A stretch of DNA of 22,646 bases from Silene noctiflora. Taxonomy: Eukaryota; Streptophyta; Magnoliopsida; Caryophyllales; Caryophyllaceae. The position numbers and the translations under genes were made by a program. The first letter of the stretch is position 1; every line of letters starts with the position of its first letter. The stretch lies in contig VHZZ01004962.1 in assembly GCA_009801015.1 (NCBI GenBank), forward strand, positions 34,678 through 57,323, given 5' to 3'. Of the stretch, positions 9,906 through 18,604 are shown in pieces. Under the pieces are notes generated by a model, which saw only the letters and a program-made list of their open reading frames with translations, did no database searches and was not told where the DNA came from.

Positions 9906-10174
9906 GGGCAGTAGCAATGGTTGTAGTTTCATAGAATATATTTTCATTGACACACAAGCACACACCACCATATATGAAACTTTTTATTTATCCTCAATGG
10001 TCAAAGTTCCATACTTTACTTGTGGGTCCCCTTTTTCTCTCTTTTCATAGTATGAAACTGGTTTCTTACTTAAGAAACTCATTTCATATAAGGAACTCCT
10101 TATTTTCTAGCTCAATGGTTAAGGAGCTCCTTATATGGTATGAAACTCCTTATATGTTACCATTGCTATTGCCC
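9906..10174. mobile_element. Tourist-like MITE (PIF/Harbinger type)
   Basis: The 269-bp element has terminal inverted repeats GGGCAGTAGCAATGG (9906-9920) and, read on the other strand, GGGCAATAGCAATGG (10174-10160), with one mismatch. It is flanked by TAA (9903-9905 and 10175-10177), the 3-bp duplication of the PIF/Harbinger superfamily. Internal sequence repeats ATGAAAC and AGGAACTCCTTAT-like phrases near both ends. It has no coding capacity. Confidence 0.75.
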
Positions 10175-10177
10175 TAA

Positions 10178-10673
10178 GAACCAAAATTGGTGATGGTTAA
10201 GTTGAAAATTTATTTCAAATCTTATTATTAGTTTATGTGTGTAGTGTTTTTTTGTCCTTAATTTGAGTTTTTGTCGTTGGTATTTAAAATCTGAGTTTAT
10301 GCAACAACGTGAATCTCAAAGTCATACTTACATATTACAATAGGAAATACGAAATTACATAATCCTAGTATTGAACTTCAAAAAAGATAATAGTGTCGAT
10401 TTTCTGCAACTTGTTGGTTGAGTACAATAGATTGGATACGAGGTTCATCATTGGCGATATCTATAAGGCATATGACTCCCAAGAATCATCGAGCCTTCTG
10501 AACTGAAGAATGTCGAGAACAAGATGCCCTTACGCCATTATGACATAGAATTGATTAGTGGAAAGCAAAGCAATACAACTTGTGATAGAGTCTTTTTTCT
10601 ACCAAACAATATTTATTATACTCAACTTAGCAGATATGGTAAGTTAAGGTTGATCCATGAGACGGGTTTCTAC
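10178..10673. other. Intergenic DNA, possibly the decayed body of a copia element
   Basis: No open frame is recognisable. Because a copia RNase H relic follows directly at 10674, part of this stretch may be the eroded upstream portion of the same retrotransposon, but I could not read protein similarity in it. Confidence 0.3.
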
Positions 10674-10859
10674 AAATCAAGGTTTTACTAAGGGAGATCG
10701 AACGAAGCATAACAATCCAAAATTTTCTTCACGCATGATCTGCAGGGTGAAATGGAAATTCAACAATTACACTTAAGCGACAACTTGATAGATATCTTCA
10801 TCAAAGCATTACCTATTTCAACATTTAAAAAATTGGTCTTTAAGATTGGAATACGTTGA
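10674..10859 (+). pseudogene. Ty1-copia retrotransposon relic: C-terminal end of RNase H
   Basis: Across frames, the sequence reads QIK (10674), then after a short frame shift KGDRTKHNNPKF (from about 10689), then after another shift FFTHDLQGEMEIQQ and SDNLIDIFIKALPISTFKKL, ending in KIGIR and a TGA at 10857-10859. This is the end of the copia polyprotein (IKGDRTKHISPKFF and DNLADLFTKALP type motifs), where RNase H ends before the 3' LTR. At least two frameshifts and substitutions show it is dead. No reverse transcriptase, primer site or paired LTR is visible, so it is an isolated fragment. Confidence 0.8.
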
Positions 10860-10922
10860 TTAATTAAAGGACTTATAAGCCAAGATTTTTGTTGTTATCC
10901 GTAAGTTAGGGGGCCTCATTAT

Positions 10923-11110
10923 TTTTTTTTGACAGAAAAGAACAATCATGCGGCACTTACAAAGAATACGTATAATAGAAAACAAATCTAATGAAAACCA
11001 AAGAAAAATACTTTTCTTATAAACTAAGGATCTCAAAACAGCATCTAACAATTCGGCTCGTCCTATTATCGCTATCTTCATGTAGCTTTTGAGGGGATCC
11101 TTCGTTTGAT
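10923..11110 (-). mobile_element. Possible short non-LTR retroelement (SINE-like)
   Basis: About 188 bp lies between two copies of TCATTAT (10916-10922 and 11111-11117). The + strand starts with a run of T, that is an A-tail on the minus strand at the 3' end of the insert. This arrangement suggests reverse transcription of a small RNA. The flanking repeat is only 7 bp and I see no clear pol III A/B boxes, so the call is tentative. A single ambiguous base (N) lies just outside, at 11123. Confidence 0.35.
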
Positions 11111-11263
11111 TCATTATGAGATNTGACCATGTTTGAGGATGAGGTAGACATTCGATCCCTTTTAAAAATTTTAGAAGTAGAAGAATAAGAGAGGGCAGAC
11201 TATAAAATATAAAAAGAGAATTAAGTGAAGAGGGTGAGAGATGAGAGAAGTGAGGGGAGTGAG

Positions 11264-11284
11264 AGGTAAGAGGTAAGAGGTAAG
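11264..11284. repeat. Three perfect copies of a heptamer in a purine-rich tract
   Basis: AGGTAAG is repeated three times without error at 11264-11284. It sits inside a longer purine-rich stretch (about 11218-11310, mostly GA/GGT repeats). Such tracts are usually microsatellite-like and have no assigned role here. Confidence 0.7.
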
Positions 11285-11435
11285 AACTAAGAAGTATAGA
11301 TTAGGGAAATTTGGAGCTTCACACGTGAGAAAGTGAGGTTTTCACCGGAAAATCGATTTAAGTCGCTTGAAACTTATTTTTGGTAGTTGTTAACAAAAAA
11401 TAGAAATGTAAGGTAGTTGAAAGCAAAAAAAAAAA

Positions 11436-11832
11436 NNNNNNNNNNNNNNNNNNNNNNNNNNNNNNNNNNNNNNNNNNNNNNNNNNNNNNNNNNNNNNNNN
11501 NNNNNNNNNNNNNNNNNNNNNNNNNNNNNNNNNNNNNNNNNNNNNNNNNNNNNNNNNNNNNNNNNNNNNNNNNNNNNNNNNNNNNNNNNNNNNNNNNNNN
11601 NNNNNNNNNNNNNNNNNNNNNNNNNNNNNNNNNNNNNNNNNNNNNNNNNNNNNNNNNNNNNNNNNNNNNNNNNNNNNNNNNNNNNNNNNNNNNNNNNNNN
11701 NNNNNNNNNNNNNNNNNNNNNNNNNNNNNNNNNNNNNNNNNNNNNNNNNNNNNNNNNNNNNNNNNNNNNNNNNNNNNNNNNNNNNNNNNNNNNNNNNNNN
11801 NNNNNNNNNNNNNNNNNNNNNNNNNNNNNNNN
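11436..11832. other. Assembly gap (397 unknown bases)
   Basis: The stretch consists only of N. It is preceded by a run of A (11425-11435) and followed within 20 bases by another A-run, so low-complexity DNA probably caused the break. Any protein frame across it is meaningless. Confidence 0.99.
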
Positions 11833-11877
11833 AGTTAGTTTATGATAAAAAAAAACCTAATGAATATATAGCAAATA

Positions 11878-12148
11878 CTTCCTCCGATCCAGACAGATGG
11901 TAACACTTACTTAAAATGGATGAACCACACCAATAGTAACATACCATATTTGGCATGAAAAATGACTAAATTATCCTTACATCCACTACTTATTTACAAC
12001 TTTACCACCCACTCACCCACTCACCAACTACATATTTAATCCACCTAAATCCATGTGGCCCCAATCAAAATTTCCTACTTTACTCCTCACTTTTCCACAT
12101 TTTCTTAAATAACCACTTTTTCCCTACGTTACCATTTGTCGGAGGGAG
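11878..12148. mobile_element. Stowaway-like MITE
   Basis: The 271-bp element is flanked by TA (11876-11877 and 12149-12150). The left end reads CTTCCTCCGATCCAGACAGA then TGGTAAC; the right end, on the other strand, CTCCCTCCGACAAATGGTAAC. The right repeat is shorter by several bases, so the ends are imperfect. CTCCCTCCG ends with TA duplications are typical of Stowaway elements of the Tc1/mariner group. It is more diverged than the copy at 2002-2209 and has different sub-terminal sequence, so it belongs to another subfamily. Confidence 0.8.
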
Positions 12149-12286
12149 TATAAACAAATGATTGAGGTAAATGGAGTAATAACGAATAAATAATTTAAAA
12201 ATGGTAGACAAAAAACAGCCAAAAGGGTAGATAGAGTAGTCGAAATTGGGCTAAAAGTGCAATTGGAGGGGAATCTTGGTAGGAGA

Positions 12287-12508
12287 TTGATAAACACAAA
12301 TTCTTATTTATGACCCCTTTATCCGTCATAAATTTACGATGGGTTAAATATTACCCACGTTAATAGATAAAACAGAAAGAAAGTGCCTAAAGAGTACTCC
12401 ATAGCATTTTATTTTGTGTTTTATCAATTTATGTGGATAATATTTAACTTGTCGCAAGCTTATAACGGATATAACCGTTGTAAAAGGTGATTGATAAATG
12501 TTGAATGA
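12287..12508. mobile_element. Foldback-type inverted-repeat element
   Basis: The sequence folds on itself around the palindrome GAGTACTC (12392-12399). The left arm (about 12313-12391) and right arm (about 12400-12482) are imperfect reverse complements over roughly 80 bases, with shared blocks such as GTTAAATATTA, GATAAAACA and TATCCGT. The similarity seems to continue outwards in weaker form (GATTGATAAA at 12285-12294 and again at 12491-12500). Long arms with almost no loop resemble Mutator-like or foldback MITEs. The exact ends and target duplication could not be fixed. Confidence 0.6.
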
Positions 12509-13449
12509 AGAGTAGTTATGATGAAATTGGGTTTAATTAATGTGATCCCAACATCTGACAGATATTCACTACACTTGTATGTCTCGCTCTGCTAAAATCC
12601 CAACCCTACTCTTCTAGTCTTCCCCACCTCATGTGAACCTGCTACACTCTCCTGCTCATTGTGCTATCTAGTACTACTATGTCAAGCTTCAGTCTCGTGA
12701 TTTATGTTAATTATGTCTAAAATCATAGTCTATATTACTCCGACTCTTTGTATTACTTTGCGTATTTCCGTGTAACAATTGACATTGAATTGGGAATTAA
12801 GGATTTAAGAATAACCCGACTCTTAATTCTTCCCCGCCTCATGTGAACCCATTCTTTTCTCCGATCCGTATTCTTATATTTGTATTTGATCTGACCCATA
12901 TTCAACCTGACCCATATAACCGAACCCGTTTGAGAGGTCTAGAAATGAGGCATATGAATATAGGTAGAAAGTGGGCCCGTAAATGCATGAGAAAAGCAAG
13001 AAAACATTGTTGAAACTTGAAAGTTGATAATTTTGGTACACGCTACTTATTGTATATGCACGTTGGAAATCTGAATCAATAAACCAAGTAATTGAGCGAG
13101 ATGTTACCATTCATACTCGACTACGTACGTCCACCAGACCACCAGGACCAACCAACTCCCTATTGGCTATTACATTTTATTATTTCATCAACACGCAATG
13201 TATTGCTAATATTCCATCTTAAATAATTTGAAAATTTTGCATTATAAACACAGTTTAACATCACCAAGCTGCTAATGACAGATAATTAATTAGAAACCAC
13301 CAACAGATAATAAATAAACTAATATAAACCGCTTAATAACTATATACATAGATCCAACATATTCCAATTTCAACTAAAACGTTAGATCATATCTTAATCA
13401 AACAGTAAAATCATTAAAAATATAATTTAAATAATAATTATTCATAATC
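12509..13449. other. 3' flank of the ARM gene and intergenic DNA
   Basis: A direct repeat of about 30 bp lies at 12610-12639 and 12820-12849; both contain CCTCATGTGAACC with a few differences elsewhere. A methionine-poor pyrimidine-rich stretch with ACCCATAT repeats lies at 12893-12920. The AT-rich right part (13160-13449) probably includes the 3' UTR of the minus-strand ARM gene. No other gene is visible. Confidence 0.4.
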
Positions 13450-14472
13450 TTATTGAGTTAAATCCAACCTTCCATTTTCTTGTAAAACCTTCAGAAGTTG
13501 AGCACCTTTCCTCATCCCTCTTGCACTACATTCCCCTTGCTGCATGGCCAGCATCACCGCCCGCGCCACCTCCTCCACTGGTGCCACCGCCCACAACTCC
13601 AGGTCTCCACCGCTATAAACCGCTGCAAGCACGCTAATCGCGTACTCCCTCCCTCGTCCTTCCATACGCCCCATCACCTCTACCAGCATTGGTATTGCCA
13701 GTGCATGAGACCTAACCTGAGCTGCACCGTCCGGGACCGTGCACATCAGGTCTAACGCGGCCAATGCCCGCTCTGCGACCGACCCGTCCAGGTCCGGCAG
13801 TACGTCCAACACACGCGCGGGCGCACCGCACCCGATTGCTACTTGGCGATTGTAATCTGCTAGGCAGAGGGCTAGAAGCACCTTGGTTGCTGGCTTCACC
13901 CCTAGGTGCTCCCTCAAATGTAGTATAACACCGTTCATCACCGTCTCGGGAACTACAACAGCACCGTTATGGATGGTGGCGGAAGGCGGGTTCGGGACCA
14001 GGATCCGTTCTAACACGTGGAGGGCGGTTAGGTGATCGGAGTCTGACCCGGATGTGAAATGGACTTCTGCCATGTGGTACAGCTCAATGAGCTCAGATGG
14101 CGGAGTTGGTTCCTCAACCTGCACCGGAGTAGCCACCGCAGGAGGCGGTGTAGGGTGGTGGTAAGTTGGGGGAAACCGCCATTGGGTGAAGCTCTGAGAG
14201 GTGGAGGAGGACGAGGAAGAGGATGAGGATGAAGGTTTACTAGGATGATGGAAAGCCGAAGCTGGCGGCGGACAAATCAACTGACGATGGTTCGACGGGA
14301 TCGACCGCGGGCGAGGCGGCGGAAGGGAGTTGGTGGGTGGGAGGTGCGGTGGGGAAGGGTGGGGTGGAGTAGGGCTTAAAGGGGATTCAGTACATTGCCT
14401 GAAAAATGCACATGAAAACAAGGATGCAGTTTTTTTAGAGTTCTGATGGTTTTGCTGATTAGCAGTTCTCAT
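13450..14472 (-). CDS. Armadillo-repeat protein related to the ARM half of plant U-box E3 ligases, without U-box
   Basis: A single open exon of 1023 nt encodes 340 aa. The start is the ATG at 14472 (MRTANQ); the upstream extension of the frame has no ATG. Residues 1-30 contain a short Cys/Phe-rich motif (SLFSCAFFRQCTESPLSPTP). Residues 31-120 are low-complexity, Pro/Ser/His-rich, with ten or more serines in a row at 81-90. From about 125 onward the chain is helical ARM-type sequence. ERALAALDLMCTVPDG (234-249), VEVMGRMEGRGREYAISVLA (264-283) and GECSARGMRKGAQLL (313-327) match the ARM tail of PUB22-26-type ligases. No U-box (about 70 aa near the N-terminus in those enzymes) is present, so it cannot be assumed to act on ubiquitin; ARM repeats bind proteins. 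The gene is much richer in G+C than its flanks, as expected for coding DNA. Related stand-alone 'ARM repeat superfamily' proteins exist in Arabidopsis, from memory. The exact orthologue is not named. Confidence 0.87.
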   Translation of the reverse strand: MRTANQQNHQNSKKTASLFSCAFFRQCTESPLSPTPPHPSPPHLPPTNSLPPPRPRSIPSNHRQLICPPPASAFHHPSKPSSSSSSSSSSTSQSFTQWRFPPTYHHPTPPPAVATPVQVEEPTPPSELIELYHMAEVHFTSGSDSDHLTALHVLERILVPNPPSATIHNGAVVVPETVMNGVILHLREHLGVKPATKVLLALCLADYNRQVAIGCGAPARVLDVLPDLDGSVAERALAALDLMCTVPDGAAQVRSHALAIPMLVEVMGRMEGRGREYAISVLAAVYSGGDLELWAVAPVEEVARAVMLAMQQGECSARGMRKGAQLLKVLQENGRLDLTQ

Positions 14473-14756
14473 GTTGATCCCAATGAAATAAAACACAAAC
14501 ACAGTTTAGAAAGAGAAAATCATGCAATAGAAAGAAATTTGAGTAATTAATTTGAAGGCAGTAAATAATGGAAACTAGTAGTAGTAAAATAAGGAGAGGG
14601 GGAAAGGAACAGTACGGAAAGAGAATGCAGGAAAATGCAGAAAAAAAAAGTGTCAGGAAAACAGTAGCAGAGTCAGTTTTAGAGAAAGGTGGTGGTGTGT
14701 TAAATGTAGGAGTTGGGATTGGTGCACAAAACCTCCTTTTTGAAATCCACAAATCC

Positions 14757-14897
14757 TTAGACGGACATTATCCGTCTAAAGCTGAAAACGGATAAGACGG
14801 ATAATGTTCCTTTCATAAAATGTAAGTGCAGTGGGTGGGAAATGGATACCCCCACTTGCCCTCCATCTTCAGCTTTAGATGGATAGTGGTCGTTTAC
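14757..14897. repeat. Small inverted-repeat element upstream of the ARM gene
   Basis: The phrase TATCCGTCTAAAGCTGA (14771-14787) recurs inverted as TCAGCTTTAGATGGATA (14869-14885), and the similarity runs over about 30 bases towards both ends. Inside, ACATTATCCGTCT and AGACGGATAATGT form a second, nested hairpin (14767-14809). The left end is itself a palindrome (TTAGACGGA...TCCGTCTAA). This is MITE-like, but no clear target duplication was found. Because of the symmetry, frames on the two strands read the same short peptide (HYPSKAE). It sits about 285 bp upstream of the ARM start codon, in the likely promoter or 5' leader. Confidence 0.6.
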
Positions 14898-16501
14898 AAT
14901 GGGATGAACTATTTGAAATGATGCAATTGTCCTATCATTATAAGAGAGGAAAGTGAGGTTACCCTTATGAGATGGCCACATCTCCCTTAAATTATCAACA
15001 CACACCAATTTGGAAGTTAGGTTTGCCCTTTGCTTTTCCTGTCAATTATTGCAACATTCAATCAATTTAGCAATTTTCACTTTAGTAATGTAATGTGTAC
15101 ATTTGATGTGATAGTAGCTCAAATTGTATGCATGACTAAATTTGTACTACGAAAAAGGAAGAAGAAATACTTAGTAAGATTCTATTTAGTTATAATGCGA
15201 AAGAGGCTGACTTGAACTGAACTTAGTAAAGCCGAGCTGAACTGAATAGAAATGAGCTGAATAAGCCGGAAAGGACAAGGATATTTATATAAGTTACGAA
15301 CCGAGTCATGCAATCATGCAAGTTACGAGTCGAGGGGTGTAATGTGGGAGTGTAGTTATGCATACATACACTTATGAGAGGGAATGCAAAAGGACAATAG
15401 AGAAGTGTAAATGAATCAATGGTGTTTTTCTATACAATTTCACAATCTTGTACTAGAACAAGTGAAAAGTGACCTTACAATTTACATCACAACAAAATAT
15501 TAACTTCCAACAAGCAATCAAACAAAGCCAAGAAAACATTTTTAGTAAAAAAGAAAAAAAGATGTTGAAGCTAGTTTTGTGGTTTAATTTACCATGGGAT
15601 CTTTTGTTTTCCCTCTTCATTTTCACCTTTCATATTTGCTGCTAATTGGCAGATTGATACTTCCTTCATGGGATCTCCCTATCAAATTTAAGAATGGCAA
15701 ATTTTGAACACACATATAATCGACTATTACCAGAACTCTGTACCTTTACTCGTTAAACTAATTGACATATGCAAAAATCGAACTAAAGGGAGCAAAATCA
15801 TCTCATTAATTGTTAATGCGCAGAGCTATTTAGCTCTAAAGCGTTCAGACCGAGTATAGTGTTTCTGAATGCTAGATACAGCAAAATATTGAACATTATT
15901 ATGATAGTCACTAATTTGAGTTAATAAACCATGGCGAAAGCCGAAAAGCTCACTACTGGCAATGCAACAGCATTAGCCAAGAAGGGAAGAGTGTACTGCT
16001 AACACAGAGGAACCTATTAAACATAGTGACCGTTCAATGTTTTACCTACAATTGGCCTTGATTATAATATTTCGGGAGATAATGTGAAGCTATCTTTTTG
16101 GGATACAAATCAAATGTTACGGTAAATGCTTGGGTCAAGTTCTGGTTGTTCTTTTCGGGATCCAGTTGGGTTTTGAACGTTTCATGTCATGTCCGCAGCA
16201 AAGTCTCAAATGTCTGAGTTTCAGAACAGAGAGGAAGAGGGCTTACCAATGTAGAGAATGGAAAAGATCATCATAAAGAAAATGGGTGATAGAGTATGCA
16301 GGTCCAATTCGTGATCTATTGGTTACCAGCCGAAAATAATCCGACAATATGACAAATAAAGGAATGGGCGATTTAAAGTTAATTAACAGATTGATCCTTC
16401 ATTGAACTCTCTATGACTCTATCTTTACCTACAACATACATTGGGAAGACAAAGGATAGGAAAACAAAATCCTCTTCTGTTCGTCAATTCCTACATACAT
16501 G
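14898..16501. other. Intergenic DNA upstream of the ARM gene
   Basis: No gene is recognisable. A TATA-like string (TATATAAAT on the minus strand, about 15282-15290) lies some 800 bp upstream of the ARM ATG, rather far to be its core promoter unless there is a leader intron. A degenerate CTGAA-type repeat occurs at about 15214-15265. A short perfect hairpin AGAGCTATTTAGCTCT is at 15823-15838. The rest appears to be unique or decayed sequence. Confidence 0.4.
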
Positions 16502-16509
16502 CTGCCGAG

Positions 16510-17078
16510 TAGACCTGTCGGGCGGGGTGGGTTGAATACGGGTCAGGTCAGACGGGTCACGGGTCGGGTTAGGGTCAGAATACGGGCCAAGAAATAATTT
16601 CTAACGTCTTTTTTAATCTATTTTTTTAATTAAAAAAATAATTTTTAAAAACGTAAAACATATTTAAAATCAATATTTTAGTCATATTCAACGTTTACAT
16701 TAATTATTTCAATTTTTATATTAATTATATTGAAATAATTATTAAATTAAAGTTTTTTTTAATAATTATTTTATTATTAAGTATTGTAAAAGTTATATAA
16801 AATTGACTTTTTAGTTATGTTTGTAATTTTTAATAATAAAAAAAATATTTTTTTAACAATTTTTTTCAAATATAATATAATATATTAATATTTATATTTT
16901 AATAAAAATCTTGATTTATCTTTGACCAACGGGTCGACCCGTTCGGGTTGGGTCTCGACCCTAAAATAACGGGATATTTCGGGTTCGAGTCAAATGGATC
17001 ACGGGTCGAAAAAACCGGGTTTGTAACCCTAAAAAAACGGGTCGGGTTTTCGAGTCAGGTCGAGTTTTGACAGGTCTA
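16510..17078. mobile_element. Non-autonomous hAT-type transposon with CGGGT sub-terminal repeats (569 bp)
   Basis: The terminal inverted repeats are TAGACCTGTC at both ends (10 of 10). They are flanked by an 8-bp direct repeat with one mismatch, CTGCCGAG (16502-16509) and CTACCGAG (17079-17086), as expected for hAT. The outer 80-160 bp on each side are filled with ACGGGTC/GACCCG motifs (16528-16585 and 16928-17060). The centre (16600-16915) is extremely AT-rich. It has the same architecture as the element at 459-962 but a different sub-terminal motif, so it needs a different transposase binding specificity. No protein is encoded. Confidence 0.82.
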
Positions 17079-17086
17079 CTACCGAG

Positions 17087-17150
17087 TGATAGATCAACCA
17101 TCTCAACTAAGGTGATGGTTGAGATCCAACTATTATATTTATTCCTATTA
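17087..17150 (-). mobile_element. Second copy of the LTR-like mini-element (64 bp)
   Basis: Read on the minus strand it is similar throughout to the 72-bp element at 9753-9824 (shared phrases ATAATAGTTGG, CTCAACCATCACCTTA, GATCTATCA/CATCTATCA) with a few short indels. It is flanked by CCGAG (17082-17086) and CTGAG (17151-17155), a 5-bp repeat with one mismatch. The left boundary coincides with the end of the right target duplication of the hAT element, so the hAT copy inserted directly beside it. The minus-strand start is TAATAG rather than TGATAG, one change from a canonical TG end. Confidence 0.55.
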
Positions 17151-17155
17151 CTGAG

Positions 17156-17581
17156 TACGTGAGAGCGTGATGAAGAGACGGAAACTCTAGAGAATGAATT
17201 TTCGTACTTGAGAAGATATATCAATGATAACAAGGTCACATACTCACTAATTGACAAACGTAATTGACCAATATAAAATGGAAAAGTTAGAATAAAAGTA
17301 ATCTCATATTAATCCTTTGATACAGAAGTGTACTGTGCTTAGAGGTGTTCAAATGCGGGTTTAAACCGAACATGGTCAGGTTTACGTTTAATTTTTTGCC
17401 CGCGGACTATGGGCAACTAGTGCACTAGAATCTACTTTGCTAACAAAAGGGTGAAGAATGGGTCCAATTCTCCCACAAAGCTAAGAGTACACTACACTTC
17501 ATTCTTCCCCTTCTTTTATTCCATAAACACTATGAATTCCTTTGTAGTCCGTCTCACAAATAACCTCCCTTCCCAATTCCC
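17156..17581. other. Intergenic DNA with a single hAT-like end
   Basis: At 17340 the sequence reads TAGAGGTGTTCAAATGCGGG, resembling the terminus of a hAT element of the TAGGGGTGTTCAA type, followed by ACCGAACATGG-like repeats to about 17420. I could not find the matching right end, so it may be truncated. The 100 bases before 17582 are pyrimidine-rich and could be a 5' leader for the following ORF. Confidence 0.4.
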
Positions 17582-17917
17582 ATGGTACCAAACATAGACC
17601 TCATCCTTCTTGCATTTCTCCATGGTACCTTCATTTCTTGCATTCTTTTGGTAGTCGTATTCGCCATTGTTAATGCTCTCTTCCTCGCGTTCCTCGTCTC
17701 CCTCTTCATCCTCGCCTTGGTCGACATTTACGACAACTCGCTCCTATTGAGCCCCTATATTGATACATTAAGGGCTAATATCAAGTTGGGTGTTGTTTTG
17801 GTCCTTTTCAATGTTCTACATTGTGTATTTCTTTTTGTTTCGTCCATTAAATATTGGTTAGATTATTTGATTAGTGGGTGTATTAAATCAAGGCCAAGGG
17901 CTCACCCAAATAGGTAG
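17582..17917 (+). CDS. Hypothetical small hydrophobic membrane protein (111 aa)
   Basis: An ATG in a good plant context (CCCATGG) opens a 111-codon frame ending TAG. I do not recognise the family. The product is strongly hydrophobic, with likely membrane spans at about residues 6-28, 31-49 and 67-90. It has a short charged stretch between them (DIYDNS at 48-53) and a basic end (KSRPRAHPNR). The first 60 codons are C-rich in third positions (CTC, ATC, TTC) unlike the AT-rich flanks, which suggests real coding sequence, and the leader is pyrimidine-rich. There is no homologue I can name and it lies among transposons, so a chance or young ORF remains possible. Confidence 0.45.
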   Translation: MVPNIDLILLAFLHGTFISCILLVVVFAIVNALFLAFLVSLFILALVDIYDNSLLLSPYIDTLRANIKLGVVLVLFNVLHCVFLFVSSIKYWLDYLISGCIKSRPRAHPNR

Positions 17918-17949
17918 CTCATGCTAGTGTAACTGTGTAAGTGGGCTTT

Positions 17950-18150
17950 TTTACGTGTAAGTCTTGCTTCAAACGGGTTATTTTGGTTTGAAGTAATAAG
18001 ACGATATTTTGTACCATTTTACAGGTAAATGTGACTACTATTGAAAAATAAGTTATCATAAGGCATAAGTTGTGACACTGACTATACATTGTGGTTACAT
18101 TTAACTATAAAATGGTCACATATACCCGTTTGAAGTTTCAGACGAAAAGT
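17950..18150. repeat. Inverted-repeat (MITE-like) element
   Basis: CTTCAAACGGGT at 17968-17979 and its exact complement ACCCGTTTGAAG at 18124-18135 face each other. Weaker similarity extends outwards (GTCTTG versus GTCTGA). The interior (GTGACTACTATT, GTGGTTACATTT, AAATGGTCACAT) resembles from memory a family of small elements common in Amaranthaceae genomes. Ends and target duplication are not resolved, so the coordinates are approximate. Confidence 0.4.
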
Positions 18151-18481
18151 GGTTGATTGAGACAAGAATTTGGGATTTTTTACCGTCAATTACTCCAACC
18201 ATTTATATCCAAACATACATTTTTGGCATTATTAATGAACACATGTTATCTTCGAGTTTCCTTATAATATACTTATAAAATAAAACTATTTATGTTGTTC
18301 GCCAAATTCATGGATTTGTTTATACAGTCTTATGTGAGTTTGCTCTTTGTTGATGTCCGTAACAAACAATCTATTAAATATAGGAGTTAAATTAAAGTGT
18401 CATAAAAAGACATACCGAATTACCAATAAAGATAGAACTTTTCAAGTAGGAATCTCTCCATCCCGCCTATGACAAAAATTT

Positions 18482-18604
18482 TAGAGAGACGTTCTTTTAA
18501 TAACGTTATTGAGAGACCTCTTACATAATAAGGGGATGAAGTTACTTAAATTCTATTTTCCATGTTATGTCTCCCACTAATTTAGTGGGAGATGGTCTCT
18601 CCTA
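18482..18604. repeat. Small inverted-repeat element with GAGAGAC ends
   Basis: About 123 bp run from TAGAGAGACG to TCTCTCCTA; the right end on the other strand is TAGGAGAGACC, a near match. Each end is followed inside by a second inverted GAGAC motif (TTATTGAGAGACC at 18511-18523; TCTCCCACTAA at 18570-18580). A perfect 11-base hairpin CTCCCACTAAT...TAGTGGGAG lies near the right end. A one-sided GAGACGGTCTCTC motif of similar style occurs at 971-983. No flanking duplication other than possible TA could be shown. Confidence 0.45.

Noticed and set aside
10860..11114. 84-aa minus-strand frame
   Set aside because: It lies almost wholly inside the possible short retroelement with an A-tail and has no recognisable domain.
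11417..11845. 142-codon frame across the run of N
   Set aside because: It is an artefact of the assembly gap.
13498..13755. Plus-strand frame within the ARM gene
   Set aside because: It is the antisense shadow of a GC-rich coding exon; the minus frame is long and matches ARM repeats.
16961..17257. 98-aa minus-strand frame rich in Arg, Thr and Pro
   Set aside because: Its C-terminal-half residues derive from the CGGGT repeats of the hAT element, and it crosses that element's end and the mini-element.
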